Source of the DNA: Paenibacillus prosopidis
Lineage (GTDB): Bacteria; Bacillota; Bacilli; Paenibacillales; Paenibacillaceae
Direction: 5' to 3'
DNA length: 64,000 nucleotides
NCBI RefSeq assembly: GCF_003337375.1
Contig: NZ_QPJD01000003.1
Location: 310,001-374,000 of the forward strand
In this document: positions 18,159 through 27,133 of the stretch, in pieces
Layout: each line of letters opens with the position of its first letter
Numbering within the stretch: the stretch's first letter is position 1
The notes under the pieces: generated by a model
What the model saw: only the letters and a program-made list of their open reading frames with translations
Told to the model about the DNA's origin: nothing
Database searches by the model: none
Program-made: the position numbers and the translations under genes

Positions 18159-19196
18159 ATGAAGCATAAATTACTTTGGTATGGAGGAGCAGCTATGCTC
18201 CTTCTTGCTGTTTCTATCGTTGTTAGTTTATCGATCGGCTCAGCAGGCATTTCAGTTCGGGATGTATGGGGGATTCTCATTCACCAACTCCCGTGGCTTG
18301 CAGACGAGCCTGTTGACTATTCGCCCGGAGAAGTAGCGATCGTAACGCAGGTCAGGCTTTCACGCGTTTTACTGGCAGTCCTCGTTGGCGCTTGTCTTGC
18401 GCTGGCAGGGACCGGCTTTCAAGGGGTACTGCGCAATCCGCTAGCCGATCCCTATACGCTAGGTGTCGCCTCGGGCTGCTCGGTAGGCGCCGCTTTTATT
18501 ATATTGTTCGGCCTCCAAGCGGCACTTGGGATGTGGACCATACCGCTAGTCGCGTTTTGTACCGGAACGGTGACGCTGCTTGGCGTTTTCTGGCTTTCGC
18601 GCAATAAGGGCGTCATGCAAATTGAAACGCTTATTTTATCAGGAGTCATCATACAATCGTTTTTGGGAGCTTTCGTATCGTTTATGGTGTCTATGTCGGA
18701 AAGCGTCGTCAATCAAATTTTATTCTGGCTTATGGGCTCGTTAGCGATGCGCAGCTGGGACAATATGTATATGCTTATGCCGTTTCTTGCTGTAGGATTT
18801 CCGCTGCTGCTTGTATATGGCCAGTCGCTTAATTTATTCGTACTTGGAGAGCGGCACGCGGCGCACCTTGGTATTCGTGTCGAACGGACGAAGCTGATCG
18901 TATTGATCAGTTCAACGCTGCTTACGGCAGCCGCTGTATCCGTATCGGGTGTTATCGGCTTTGTCGGGCTCGTTGTTCCGCATCTGATACGATTGCTCGT
19001 TGGTCCGGATTACCGGTTGATCACGCCTTTATCTGCGATAGGCGGGGGCGTGTTCGTCTTATGGGCAGATACGCTGGCGAGAAACGTGTTATCGCCGAAA
19101 GAAATTCCGCTAGGCGTTGTTACCGCTTTAATCGGCGCACCTTTCTTCGCTTACTTATTGCACCGGCGCAAGCTGAAGCAAGGAGGTTCATTATGA
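18159..19196 (+). CDS. btuC: Corrinoid ABC transporter permease (FecCD family)
   Basis: A 345-residue membrane permease with about ten helices of the FecCD/BtuC family. Recognisable stretches are VGACLALAGTGFQGVLRNPLADPYTLGVASG, which holds the conserved Gln-Gly and RNPLADP loop that contacts the ATPase, and GVIGFVGLVVPHLIRLLVGPDYR near residue 265. It begins 4 nt after btuF and ends in an ATGA overlap with btuD, so the three transporter genes form a tight unit under riboswitch control. Confidence 0.92.
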   Translation: MKHKLLWYGGAAMLLLAVSIVVSLSIGSAGISVRDVWGILIHQLPWLADEPVDYSPGEVAIVTQVRLSRVLLAVLVGACLALAGTGFQGVLRNPLADPYTLGVASGCSVGAAFIILFGLQAALGMWTIPLVAFCTGTVTLLGVFWLSRNKGVMQIETLILSGVIIQSFLGAFVSFMVSMSESVVNQILFWLMGSLAMRSWDNMYMLMPFLAVGFPLLLVYGQSLNLFVLGERHAAHLGIRVERTKLIVLISSTLLTAAAVSVSGVIGFVGLVVPHLIRLLVGPDYRLITPLSAIGGGVFVLWADTLARNVLSPKEIPLGVVTALIGAPFFAYLLHRRKLKQGGSL

Positions 19197-19975
19197 TAGA
19201 AGCACGAGGCATTGTCCAGTCAGTTGAAGGGCGTCCGGTGCTGAATAATCTTTCCTGCTCGTTTCAAAAAGGACGAATGTACGGTATCATTGGACCAAAT
19301 GGCGTTGGGAAATCTACGCTTCTGCATCTATTGTCCGGCGTCGAACAACCCAAGCAGGGCGAAGTACTGCTGAACGGGCGAAGCATTTATTCTTTTCCGC
19401 GCAAGCAGCTTGCAAGACAAATGGCTGTGCTGCAGCAAAGCGGTTTGCCGCCAGTCGGCTTCTCGGTCCGTGAAGTCGTGAGCATGGGCAGATATCCGTT
19501 TCAAAACTGGCTGGGCAATGAGGAGCATGATTCGGAGACTACCATTGATGAAGCACTAACGGCGATGGGCTTAAGAGAGCTTGAGCATCGCAAAATGGAT
19601 CAGCTAAGCGGTGGCGAGCGGCAACGGGTCGCTTTGGCGAAGCTGATGGCGCAGGAGCCTTCTATCATTTTGCTCGATGAGCCAACGACCTACTTGGATA
19701 TCGGCTTTCAAGTGCAGCTGCTCGATACGGTTCGTGCATGGCAGCGTGAACGTAAGTTAACGGTTATTGCCGTACTGCATGACTTGAATTTGGCTTCGCT
19801 TTATTGTGACGAGCTTGTCGTTCTTCACCGAGGTACGGTCGCGGCAGCCGGAACGCCACAAGCTGTATTGACTTCCGCTCTGATTGAGCAGGTCTATGAA
19901 ACCGTAACGGCTGTTATCGAACATCCATTGACGGGAACTCCGCAAATTATGCTTCAGCCGAATTCAAATAAATAA
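19193..19975 (+). CDS. btuD: Corrinoid ABC transporter ATP-binding protein
   Basis: A 260-residue ABC ATPase powering corrinoid import. Walker A is GPNGVGKSTLL (about 36-46), Q-loop near VLQQSG, ABC signature LSGGERQRVALAKLMAQ, Walker B IILLDEPTTYLDI, and the switch His in VLHDLNLASLYCD. An AGGAGG site within the end of btuC supports the ATG at 19193; a longer upstream reading frame exists but would overlap btuC extensively. The operon continues 35 nt downstream with cobT. Confidence 0.93.
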   Translation: MIEARGIVQSVEGRPVLNNLSCSFQKGRMYGIIGPNGVGKSTLLHLLSGVEQPKQGEVLLNGRSIYSFPRKQLARQMAVLQQSGLPPVGFSVREVVSMGRYPFQNWLGNEEHDSETTIDEALTAMGLRELEHRKMDQLSGGERQRVALAKLMAQEPSIILLDEPTTYLDIGFQVQLLDTVRAWQRERKLTVIAVLHDLNLASLYCDELVVLHRGTVAAAGTPQAVLTSALIEQVYETVTAVIEHPLTGTPQIMLQPNSNK

Positions 19976-20010
19976 TCAATATAAGCAGCAGGCTTGAAGG
20001 GGTATGGGAT

Positions 20011-21075
20011 ATGGAAAATAAATTGTATTTGCAGCTTACGGAAGCGGTTCAACGCATTAAGCCTTTTGATGAGCAGACTGCGATGTTAGCCGAACGTCAC
20101 TCTGATTCCTTAACGAAGCCGCCAGGCAGTTTAGGCAAGCTGGAAGCTATGGCGCGTCAGCTCGCTGGGATTACCGGTCAGCTGTGGCCTGATTTTACAA
20201 GAAAAGCGGTCATTGTGATGGCTGGAGATCACGGCGTTTGCGACGAAGGGGTAAGTGCCTTTCCGCAGGCGGTAACGCCGCAGATGGTCATGAACTTTTT
20301 GAACGGCGGCGCAGCTGTTAATGTGTTGGCTCGACAGGCTGGAGCGGATGTCGTATGTGTGGACATTGGCGTAAACGCAGATTTGGAGCATGAACTTCTG
20401 GTTAGCCGGAAGGTTGTAAGAGGTACGGCAAATATGGCAAAGCAGCCCGCAATGACCCGCGAGGATGCGTTACGTGCGATCATGGTCGGCGTCGAGGTCG
20501 TTAACGAGCAGGTAGAGCGCGGCTTCCGTTTATTTGCAACGGGTGAGATGGGCATCGGCAATACGACGGCTAGCGCGGCTATTACGACCGTATTGACCGG
20601 GTTGTCTCCGGAGAATTCCGTTGGCCGGGGAACGGGCATTAACGATGCGGCCTGGTTGAATAAAGTTGACGTAGTCAAGCGTGCAATTGCTGTTAATAAG
20701 CCGGATTCGTCCGATCCGATTGATGTGCTGGCGAAGGTAGGCGGGGCGGAAATTGCCGGACTGGCAGGTGTTATAATCGGAGCTGCGGCGAACGGATGCC
20801 CGGTCGTAATCGATGGATACATTTCTTCGGCTGCAGCGCTGGTCGCATCACAGATTGCGGAGGAAACAAAGCCTTATATGATTGCGTCCCATTTATCTCA
20901 GGAGCAGGGTCATTTAAAGCAGCTTGAATCAATCGGTTTGTCGCCGCCCATCCAGCTGGAAATGCGGCTCGGAGAAGGCACTGGGGCCGTATTATGCTTT
21001 CATTTTATTGACGCTGCGCTTCATCTCATGCAGGAAATGGCGACATTCGAGAGTGCAGGCGTATCTAAGGGTTAG
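20011..21075 (+). CDS. cobT: Nicotinate-nucleotide--dimethylbenzimidazole phosphoribosyltransferase
   Basis: Transfers phosphoribose from nicotinate mononucleotide to the lower-ligand base to make alpha-ribazole phosphate for the nucleotide loop of B12. The 354-residue protein has the family hallmarks SDSLTKPPGSLGKLE (N-terminal), VIVMAGDHGVCDEGVSAFPQ, NFLNGGAAVNVLARQ, TGEMGIGNTTASAAI and the C-terminal RLGEGTGAVL with the catalytic Glu. It sits among cobU, cbiB and cobS, which complete the loop assembly. No gene for making dimethylbenzimidazole is visible here. Confidence 0.95.
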   Translation: MENKLYLQLTEAVQRIKPFDEQTAMLAERHSDSLTKPPGSLGKLEAMARQLAGITGQLWPDFTRKAVIVMAGDHGVCDEGVSAFPQAVTPQMVMNFLNGGAAVNVLARQAGADVVCVDIGVNADLEHELLVSRKVVRGTANMAKQPAMTREDALRAIMVGVEVVNEQVERGFRLFATGEMGIGNTTASAAITTVLTGLSPENSVGRGTGINDAAWLNKVDVVKRAIAVNKPDSSDPIDVLAKVGGAEIAGLAGVIIGAAANGCPVVIDGYISSAAALVASQIAEETKPYMIASHLSQEQGHLKQLESIGLSPPIQLEMRLGEGTGAVLCFHFIDAALHLMQEMATFESAGVSKG

Positions 21076-21085
21076 GTGATTTAAA

Positions 21086-21676
21086 GTGGCCATTCTCATA
21101 ACCGGCGGTGCCCGCAGCGGCAAAAGCGCCTTTGCAGAGCAATATGCAATGCACGCGGGGGCCCGTGGTATTTATATTGCAACATGCCAGTCTTATGATG
21201 ATGAGATGAATGAACGGATTGCCAAGCATCGGCTTGACCGGACGGAATCCGCTTTTGAGTGGGAAACGGTCGAGGAGCCTTATTCCGCTGCAGAGCTGCT
21301 TGGCCGATTAGGAAAGCAAATAGCCGAGGCTGCGAAAAATGGGGTAGAGCCTCCTGTCGTTCTGCTCGATTGCTTAACGCTGTGGTTGACGAATTGGCTT
21401 CTGCGAGTCGATCAAGAGCCGCTTAGCGGCAAGCTTCTAGAGGATGAAACGAATAAGCTGCTTGCGGCTATCCGCGACTATCCTTTTCAGCTGCTCATCG
21501 TTACAAATGAGGTAGGGGACGGAATCGTACCTACCTATCCGCTGGGAAGACTGTTCCGAGACGAAGCAGGACGGCTGAACCAACGAATCGCTTTACTTTG
21601 CGAACGTGTATTTCTCGTAACGGCGGGTATCCCGATTGAGCTAAAATCGCAAGCGTTCAGGTGGGATCAGCTATGA
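21086..21676 (+). CDS. cobU: Adenosylcobinamide kinase / adenosylcobinamide-phosphate guanylyltransferase
   Basis: Bifunctional enzyme that phosphorylates adenosylcobinamide and then adds GMP, activating it for lower-ligand attachment. The 196-residue protein starts with the P-loop ILITGGARSGKS and carries HRLDRT with the His used for guanylylation, VVLLDCLTLWLTNWL, and TNEVGDGIVP. The start is GTG at 21086, 10 nt after the cobT stop. Its stop overlaps the ATG of cbiB (ATGA). Confidence 0.93.
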   Translation: MAILITGGARSGKSAFAEQYAMHAGARGIYIATCQSYDDEMNERIAKHRLDRTESAFEWETVEEPYSAAELLGRLGKQIAEAAKNGVEPPVVLLDCLTLWLTNWLLRVDQEPLSGKLLEDETNKLLAAIRDYPFQLLIVTNEVGDGIVPTYPLGRLFRDEAGRLNQRIALLCERVFLVTAGIPIELKSQAFRWDQL

Positions 21677-22653
21677 TGTTCTATTCTATACAGGAAACGC
21701 TGCTGCTTGCGGCAGCAGCGATTGTCATTGATTGGATCGTGGGCGATCCGAAATGGCCGACCCATCCTGTCATATGGATGGGCCGGCTTATTCGCTTTTT
21801 AGAGAGCATACTCGCGCCAGAGCGTATGATACATCGTCCTTTGGCGGTAAAGGCGCTGGGTGTTATTTTAACTTTTGTTACTTTGACTTTTAGCTGTGCA
21901 GTGATGTGGGTCATTATTTGGGCTGCGGATGCCGTGCATTTATGGCTTGGTTATGCGGTTAGCGCATGGTTTATTTCTACGACAATTGCCGTAAAGGGCT
22001 TAAAAGAAGCTGCTATGCTTGTCTATAAGCCACTTATTGCAGGCAGGCTGGATGAAGCGAGGAAGTATGTCGGCTATATTGTAGGACGGGATACCGCGAA
22101 GCTCGACAATCGGGAGGCTTCGCGGGCTGCTGTCGAGACGGTTGCTGAAAATACAGTGGACGCTCTAGTTTCACCTTTGTTATTCGCGATTCTCGGGGCC
22201 GCTCCGCTCGCGATGCTGTATCGCGCGGCGAATACGCTGGACTCTATGGTCGGCTATCGGAACGAGAAGTATAAACAGTTTGGCTGGTGCTCAGCTCGTG
22301 TGGATGATGTATTGAATTTTATTCCTGCCCGGTTAACTGGCGTAATGCTTGTGGTTCTGGCCATGGTATATCCGGGTATGAATGCTGGAAGAGCGGTACA
22401 TGCCGTCTTCGCTTTCGCTCACCGTCATCCAAGCCCGAACAGCGGCATACCTGAATCAGCTGTGGCAGGCGCGCTTGGGATCGAGCTCGGCGGAAAGATT
22501 GTATATTTCGGTGTTGCGAGCGAGCGGGCACGAATGGGTTGGCCGATCCGCCCGCTTCAGCCGGATGATATTGTGCTGACGGTCCGCCTATTGTATGGTG
22601 TCAGCTTTATTTTATTTGCGGGAGTGATCGCAGTATGGTTCGTCGTTCGTTGA
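21673..22653 (+). CDS. cbiB: Adenosylcobinamide-phosphate synthase (cobinamide synthase)
   Basis: Membrane enzyme joining adenosylcobyric acid to (R)-1-aminopropan-2-ol phosphate. The 326-residue protein shows several hydrophobic segments and the family stretches DWIVGDPKWPTHPVIWMGRLI, REASRAAVETVAENTVDALVSPL, and NTLDSMVGYRNEKYKQFGWCSARVDDVLNFIPAR, with HPSPNSGIPESAVAGALGI later. The ATG at 21673 overlaps the cobU stop and follows AGGTGGG. It re-uses the cobyric acid released by CbiZ and the product of CobD, both encoded in this operon. Confidence 0.94.
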   Translation: MMFYSIQETLLLAAAAIVIDWIVGDPKWPTHPVIWMGRLIRFLESILAPERMIHRPLAVKALGVILTFVTLTFSCAVMWVIIWAADAVHLWLGYAVSAWFISTTIAVKGLKEAAMLVYKPLIAGRLDEARKYVGYIVGRDTAKLDNREASRAAVETVAENTVDALVSPLLFAILGAAPLAMLYRAANTLDSMVGYRNEKYKQFGWCSARVDDVLNFIPARLTGVMLVVLAMVYPGMNAGRAVHAVFAFAHRHPSPNSGIPESAVAGALGIELGGKIVYFGVASERARMGWPIRPLQPDDIVLTVRLLYGVSFILFAGVIAVWFVVR

Positions 22654-23444
22654 AGCTGCATGTTCAAGCACTTATAGCCGCTTTTCAATTTTTGACACGA
22701 TTTCCCGTTCCCGTCACGATTCCTTTCAACGGACCTGTGCTTACCAGGAGCGTTATTTATTTTCCGCTGGCTGGAGCTTTAATAGGGATTTGCCTTGCTG
22801 CAGCAGCCTGGCTGTTAGAATTCATTGTGCCGGCTTGGCCTTCTGCTGTGCTTATGCTTGCATTATGGACGGCGCTTAGCGGAGGCCTGCATATGGACGG
22901 TTGGATGGATACGGCAGACGGTGTGCTTAGCCATCGTTCCCGTGAACGCATGCTCGAAATCATGAAGGACAGCCGTGTTGGTGCAATGGGGGTACTTGCG
23001 GCAGTGCTGCTTTTGTTGTTTAAAGCATCGCTGTTGGCTGAGCTGCTCGTTAACGATAAAGCAGAAATTATCTTTTCGCTGCTAATCGTTTGTCCCGTCT
23101 GGAGTCGTGCTTGGATGGCTATGGCGATAGCAGGCTGGCCTAACGCGCGTGCAGGTGAAGGAATCGGGGCATTATTTAATGGCGTTAAAGGTGTGCAGGC
23201 TGCTGCTTCGATGCTCCTTGCGTCTGCCATTACTTTCATTTTCTTAATAATAGAAGGAATAGCCTTGCACGAGGCGTTCGTGCTCCTGTTCATTGCTCTT
23301 GCAGTGACGCTCTCATGTGGTGGATTGCTTGCCGTATGGCTTAACCGTAAGCTAGGCGGATTAACCGGAGATACATATGGCGCAATGAATGAAGCCATTG
23401 AAGCGGCGCTGCTGTTTATGGCTGTCCTATGGCTGAATATATAA
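22635..23444 (+). CDS. cobS: Adenosylcobinamide-GDP ribazoletransferase (cobalamin synthase)
   Basis: Integral membrane enzyme that joins adenosylcobinamide-GDP with alpha-ribazole (phosphate), the last joining step in B12 assembly. The 269-residue protein contains FQFLTRFPVP near the N-terminus, the acidic signature GGLHMDGWMDTADGVLSHRSRERMLEIMKDSRVGAMG-type region (HMDGWMDTADG at about residue 77), and GGLTGDTYGAMNEAIEAALL at the C-terminus. It overlaps cbiB by 19 nt, implying coupled translation. No alpha-ribazole phosphatase is present in the window. Confidence 0.94.
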   Translation: MVRRSLKLHVQALIAAFQFLTRFPVPVTIPFNGPVLTRSVIYFPLAGALIGICLAAAAWLLEFIVPAWPSAVLMLALWTALSGGLHMDGWMDTADGVLSHRSRERMLEIMKDSRVGAMGVLAAVLLLLFKASLLAELLVNDKAEIIFSLLIVCPVWSRAWMAMAIAGWPNARAGEGIGALFNGVKGVQAAASMLLASAITFIFLIIEGIALHEAFVLLFIALAVTLSCGGLLAVWLNRKLGGLTGDTYGAMNEAIEAALLFMAVLWLNI

Positions 23445-23464
23445 AGAAGGAGTTGGACTGACAT

Positions 23465-24565
23465 ATGCTGGAAAGGTTTGGTCATGGCGGTGATTTGCGG
23501 ACAGCGGAGGAAGCGTTTGGTTTACCTGCGGAGCAGTTTGTTGATTTCAGCTCGAATATGAATCCGCTTGGACCTCCTGCCGCAGTTAGAAAAGCATTGT
23601 CTTCGTATGCAGACATGATAGGGCAATACCCGGATCCGGCAGTGCGCGGGCTGAGACGAAAGCTGGCATTGCATCATGATATCGATGAGCAATCGATTGT
23701 CATTGGCAACGGAGCGGCGGAATTAATCGATTTAATCGTACGTGCGCTACAGCCGCATTTGACTACGCTTGCCGTCCCATGCTTTGACGAGTATGGAGAT
23801 GCCGTCCGCAAAATAGGCGGGGCGGTATACGAGATAAAATTATCGGCGGACAAACAGTTTGTTTTAGATATTGAAGCGGAGCAATTAACCAGCGCTGCAG
23901 CGGGTGGATCGCTGTTTATGCTCGGCTCGCCAAACAATCCGACGGGACAACTCGTCGAGCCTGAACTAATTATGAAGCTTTTGAATACAGGCGCATATGT
24001 GGTCGTCGATGAAGCGTTTATGGATTTCGTACCGGACGAATCGCGTTACAGCCTTATTCGGGAAGCTGCACGTCATGAACGGTTGTTCGTCATCCGTTCG
24101 ATGACGAAATTTTACTCAATACCGGGTATTCGTCTCGGTTATATCGTAGGTACACCAAGAGCGTTAAGCGGTTTGCGGCGCCTGCAGGTTCCATGGAGCG
24201 TTAATTCATTGGCGCAGCTAATTGGCGAGGCAGTGCTGGATGAGTCTGATTTTGCGTCACAGACGTTGGAATGGTTGAAGGAGGAGCGGCCGTGGCTTAC
24301 TGCTCAATTGCAGGCGATTGGCTTTGAAGTATACCCAAGCACGGTAAATTATTTGCTGCTTCGTATTCCGCGGGAGGCTGGACTTAGTGCCAGCATGCTT
24401 CAGCTCGAGATGGGCAAGCAAGGTGTTCTTATTCGCGACGCGTCTCGGTTTCCCGGACTTGATCATACGTATATTCGCGTTGCTGTTAAGCTGCGTGAGC
24501 ATAATGAGCTTCTGCTAGTGGCGATGATGAAATGTATAAATCGAGACGGGGAGCGTGGGGACTAA
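23465..24565 (+). CDS. cobD: Threonine-phosphate decarboxylase
   Basis: PLP enzyme making (R)-1-aminopropan-2-ol phosphate, the linker used by CbiB. It is a 366-residue class I/II aminotransferase-fold protein resembling histidinol-phosphate aminotransferase: FVDFSSNMNPLGPP near the N-terminus, GNGAAELIDLI, LGSPNNPTGQL, VVDEAFMDFV with the PLP-contacting Asp, and the Schiff-base Lys in RSMTKFYSIPGIRLGY. The FSSNMNPLGPP start and its position between cobS and cbiP distinguish it from a histidine pathway enzyme. An AAGGAGTTGG site precedes the ATG. Confidence 0.92.
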   Translation: MLERFGHGGDLRTAEEAFGLPAEQFVDFSSNMNPLGPPAAVRKALSSYADMIGQYPDPAVRGLRRKLALHHDIDEQSIVIGNGAAELIDLIVRALQPHLTTLAVPCFDEYGDAVRKIGGAVYEIKLSADKQFVLDIEAEQLTSAAAGGSLFMLGSPNNPTGQLVEPELIMKLLNTGAYVVVDEAFMDFVPDESRYSLIREAARHERLFVIRSMTKFYSIPGIRLGYIVGTPRALSGLRRLQVPWSVNSLAQLIGEAVLDESDFASQTLEWLKEERPWLTAQLQAIGFEVYPSTVNYLLLRIPREAGLSASMLQLEMGKQGVLIRDASRFPGLDHTYIRVAVKLREHNELLLVAMMKCINRDGERGD

Positions 24566-26187
24566 TGGATACGCGTGCAAAACAGATGTCCGCTGCGCAA
24601 GCAGGTTTAGGCCGTACGATTATGGTGCAAGGCACGGCATCCGATGTCGGTAAAAGTCTGATAACGGCCGCTCTTTGCCGTGTATTCACGCAGGACGGAT
24701 GGCGCACGGCACCTTTTAAATCGCAAAATATGTCGCTTAACTCCTATGTAACTTGGGACGGCAAGGAAATTGGCCGAGCGCAGGGAATGCAGGCTGATGC
24801 GTGCGGCATCCTGGCAACGACTGATATGAATCCGATATTGCTGAAGCCAACACGTGAAATGTCATCGCAGGTTGTGGTTCACGGTAAGCCGCTGCGAGAT
24901 TATAATGCGCGCGAATATAGAGAGAGCTATTTGCCAATTGCCGGAGAAATCGTGCAGCAATCGCTGGGAAGGCTGAGGGAAGCCTATGACATTATCGTGC
25001 TCGAAGGGGCGGGCAGTCCGGCAGAAATCAATTTAAAGGATCGCGATATCGTCAATATGCGAATGGCGGCGTGGGCCGATTCTCCCGTTATTCTTGTGGC
25101 AGACATCGATCGCGGCGGCGTGTTCGCATCGATAGTCGGTACGCTGGAGCTTCTGGAACAGCATGAACGGGACCGGGTGTGCGGATTTATTATTAATAAG
25201 TTTCGCGGCGACGTAGCATTGCTCCAGCCTGGCCTGGATTGGCTTGAAGCCCGGACAGGCAAGCCGGTGCTCGGCGTACTGCCTTATATGCCGAACTTGG
25301 AGCTGGAGGATGAGGATTCGCTGTCTCTATCGCACAGCAAACAGCAGCCTTCAGATGCTTTAACCGCTGTGAATGATCAGCACGATCAACTGGATATTGC
25401 CGTTATTAGGCTGCCGCGAATATCCAACTTCACGGATTTCGATCCGCTTCATTTTGAGACGGACATTAAGCTGCGCTATATCGATCGGGCTAACCAGTGG
25501 GGCGACCCCGACGCTATAATCCTTCCCGGGAGCAAAAATACGATCGAGGATTTGCTTTGGCTGAAGGAAACAGGATTGGCAGATTTACTGCAAAAGCATG
25601 CAGTTGACGGCGGCTGGACGGCCGGCATTTGCGGCGGCTATGAAATGCTTGGAACGCGGCTTCTGGATCCGCTGCACGTGGAGTCGGAAGTGGAGGAAGC
25701 GGCGGGGCTTTGCCTTTTCCCATTCGAGGTAAGCTTCGCGGAGGAGAAGAGAACGGTTCGTGTAGAGGGTTATGGTCGGTTGAACAGCTCGCAGCAGCCA
25801 ACTCCTATTGAAGGTTACGAGATTCATATGGGTGAGGTTAATTGGCAACCGGAGGGTAGGCCGAATTTTCAACCGTTTCATATAAGGGTACAAACATCGT
25901 TGCAAAAGACGGCTGAGGCTGCCGATTATGAAGCGGAAGGAGCATGCTCGCCGGACGGGAAGGTGTGGGGAACGTTTATTCATGGCATTTTGCACAATGA
26001 CGATTTTCGCAGAGAGTGGCTTAATGGTATTCGCGAATCGAAAGGGCTGGAGCGCCTGCCTGCCGATCTTCGGTTCCAGGAGCGGCGGGAGAACGCGTTC
26101 GAACGATTAGCCGAGCACGCGCGCCGCCACCTGAACATATCTCTTGTTTATGAGCTTCTTGGCATGGATAAGGAGAGCATGCGATGA
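24565..26187 (+). CDS. cbiP: Cobyric acid synthase
   Basis: ATP- and glutamine-dependent amidase that adds four amides to adenosylcobyrinic acid a,c-diamide, giving adenosylcobyric acid. The 540-residue protein has an N-terminal P-loop-like GTASDVGKSLITAAL, the family stretch FKSQNMSLNSYVTWDGKEIGRAQ, VLEGAGSPAEINL and VADIDRGGVFA, then a C-terminal glutamine amidotransferase domain with the nucleophile Cys in AGICGGYEMLG (about residue 357) and the His in FIHGILHND. The ATG overlaps the cobD stop (TAATG). Its substrate comes from corrin-ring synthesis, for which no gene is present here, so the earlier pathway must be elsewhere or the enzyme serves salvage of incomplete corrinoids. Confidence 0.94.
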   Translation: MDTRAKQMSAAQAGLGRTIMVQGTASDVGKSLITAALCRVFTQDGWRTAPFKSQNMSLNSYVTWDGKEIGRAQGMQADACGILATTDMNPILLKPTREMSSQVVVHGKPLRDYNAREYRESYLPIAGEIVQQSLGRLREAYDIIVLEGAGSPAEINLKDRDIVNMRMAAWADSPVILVADIDRGGVFASIVGTLELLEQHERDRVCGFIINKFRGDVALLQPGLDWLEARTGKPVLGVLPYMPNLELEDEDSLSLSHSKQQPSDALTAVNDQHDQLDIAVIRLPRISNFTDFDPLHFETDIKLRYIDRANQWGDPDAIILPGSKNTIEDLLWLKETGLADLLQKHAVDGGWTAGICGGYEMLGTRLLDPLHVESEVEEAAGLCLFPFEVSFAEEKRTVRVEGYGRLNSSQQPTPIEGYEIHMGEVNWQPEGRPNFQPFHIRVQTSLQKTAEAADYEAEGACSPDGKVWGTFIHGILHNDDFRREWLNGIRESKGLERLPADLRFQERRENAFERLAEHARRHLNISLVYELLGMDKESMR

Positions 26188-26894
26188 CTCAGCCATTCCG
26201 AAGCGGAAGTATATACGAGTCCATATTATTGCGCGGAGTGAGCTTACGTTTGCTGGAGGATCGTATTGAAACACATTGTCCCGATCGGATGTATGCGCTC
26301 AGCAGCGCCGTTCATCCCGGCGGATTCTCGTATGCGGAAAAAATCATTAACTGGAAAGTGCCTCTTACCTATCAATGTGATGATCCTGCACAAGATATTG
26401 TGCGGCTGTGCGGGCAATGGGGCTGCAATCACCAGCATACGATCGGTCTGATAACGGCGGCAAAGCTGTCCCATGCATCAATAACTGAACTTGAAGGCGA
26501 CAGGTTCAAGCTGCTTTGCTGCACGACCGTCGGCACACGTAACGCTGCAAGAGCCGGCCTGGCGCGCAATACCTTTTCTGCTTATAAGCCTGGAACGATT
26601 AATACGATTATTTTGATCGATGGTCAGATGACCGAGGCAGCAATGGTTAATGCCATTATAACGGCTACTGAAGCCAAAACTGCGGCGCTGCAGCAGCTAG
26701 GGATTATTGAGAGGGCAAACGGACAACCAGCTACAGGTACCACAACCGATGCGATTGTCATTGGCGTTACTCAGCATGCGCATTGGAACGCGGTGCATGC
26801 TTATGCGGGCGCAGCTACAACAATCGGTTGTGCGATTGGCGAAGCCGTGTATAAGACGGTGCTTGAAGCAACGCGGACGCAGCAGGAGGACTAG
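26184..26894 (+). CDS. cbiZ: Adenosylcobinamide amidohydrolase
   Basis: Cleaves adenosylcobinamide to adenosylcobyric acid so that salvaged cobinamide can be rebuilt by CbiB. The 236-residue protein has the family pattern ALSSAVHPGGFSYAEKIINW near residue 38, GLITAAKL, TTVGTRNAARAG, GTINTIILIDGQMTEAAMVNA, ATEAKTAALQQLG, TGTTTDAIVIG and a C-terminal GCAIGEAVYKTV. It overlaps cbiP by an ATGA. Its presence at the end of a riboswitch-controlled uptake operon supports scavenging of corrinoids with foreign lower ligands. Confidence 0.9.
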   Translation: MTQPFRSGSIYESILLRGVSLRLLEDRIETHCPDRMYALSSAVHPGGFSYAEKIINWKVPLTYQCDDPAQDIVRLCGQWGCNHQHTIGLITAAKLSHASITELEGDRFKLLCCTTVGTRNAARAGLARNTFSAYKPGTINTIILIDGQMTEAAMVNAIITATEAKTAALQQLGIIERANGQPATGTTTDAIVIGVTQHAHWNAVHAYAGAATTIGCAIGEAVYKTVLEATRTQQED

Positions 26895-26934
26895 GACTTG
26901 GTGGGATAGAGAAATGACAAAGATGTTCTTGACA

Positions 26935-26970
26935 CCGTAGATGGACCTTCGTTCATCTACGGCTTTTTTG
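26935..26970 (+). terminator. Terminator closing the cobalamin operon
   Basis: CCGTAGATG (26935-26943) pairs with CATCTACGG (26954-26962), followed by CTTTTTTG. Nine perfect base pairs and a T-run mark the end of the B12 transcript. Confidence 0.88.
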
Positions 26971-27063
26971 CGTGCATTCCACTAAATCTGATCCCGAGTA
27001 CTAAACACTTATATTGATTTGATTAGCAAGGCGGAGGCCGTTGTACGCTTAGTGTAATTACGC

Positions 27064-27113
27064 TTGACACAATTGATCACAAATAATAACATTAGTTATA
27101 TAACATATGTTAT
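27064..27113 (+). promoter_or_regulatory. Promoter with two abutting TetR-type operators
   Basis: TTGACA (27064-27069) and TAACAT (27087-27092) are 17 bp apart. Overlapping the -10 are two adjoining 14-bp elements, ATAACATTAGTTAT (27086-27099) and ATAACATATGTTAT (27100-27113), both of the form ATAAC-N4-GTTAT; the second is a perfect palindrome. Binding here would block RNA polymerase and repress the TetR gene that starts at 27134. Confidence 0.75.
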
Positions 27114-27133
27114 TTTTTATGGAGGAAGAATAG

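Noticed and set aside
22757..23485. 242-codon minus-strand frame opposite cobS
   Set aside because: It mirrors the well-supported cobS gene and shows no domain or ribosome site.
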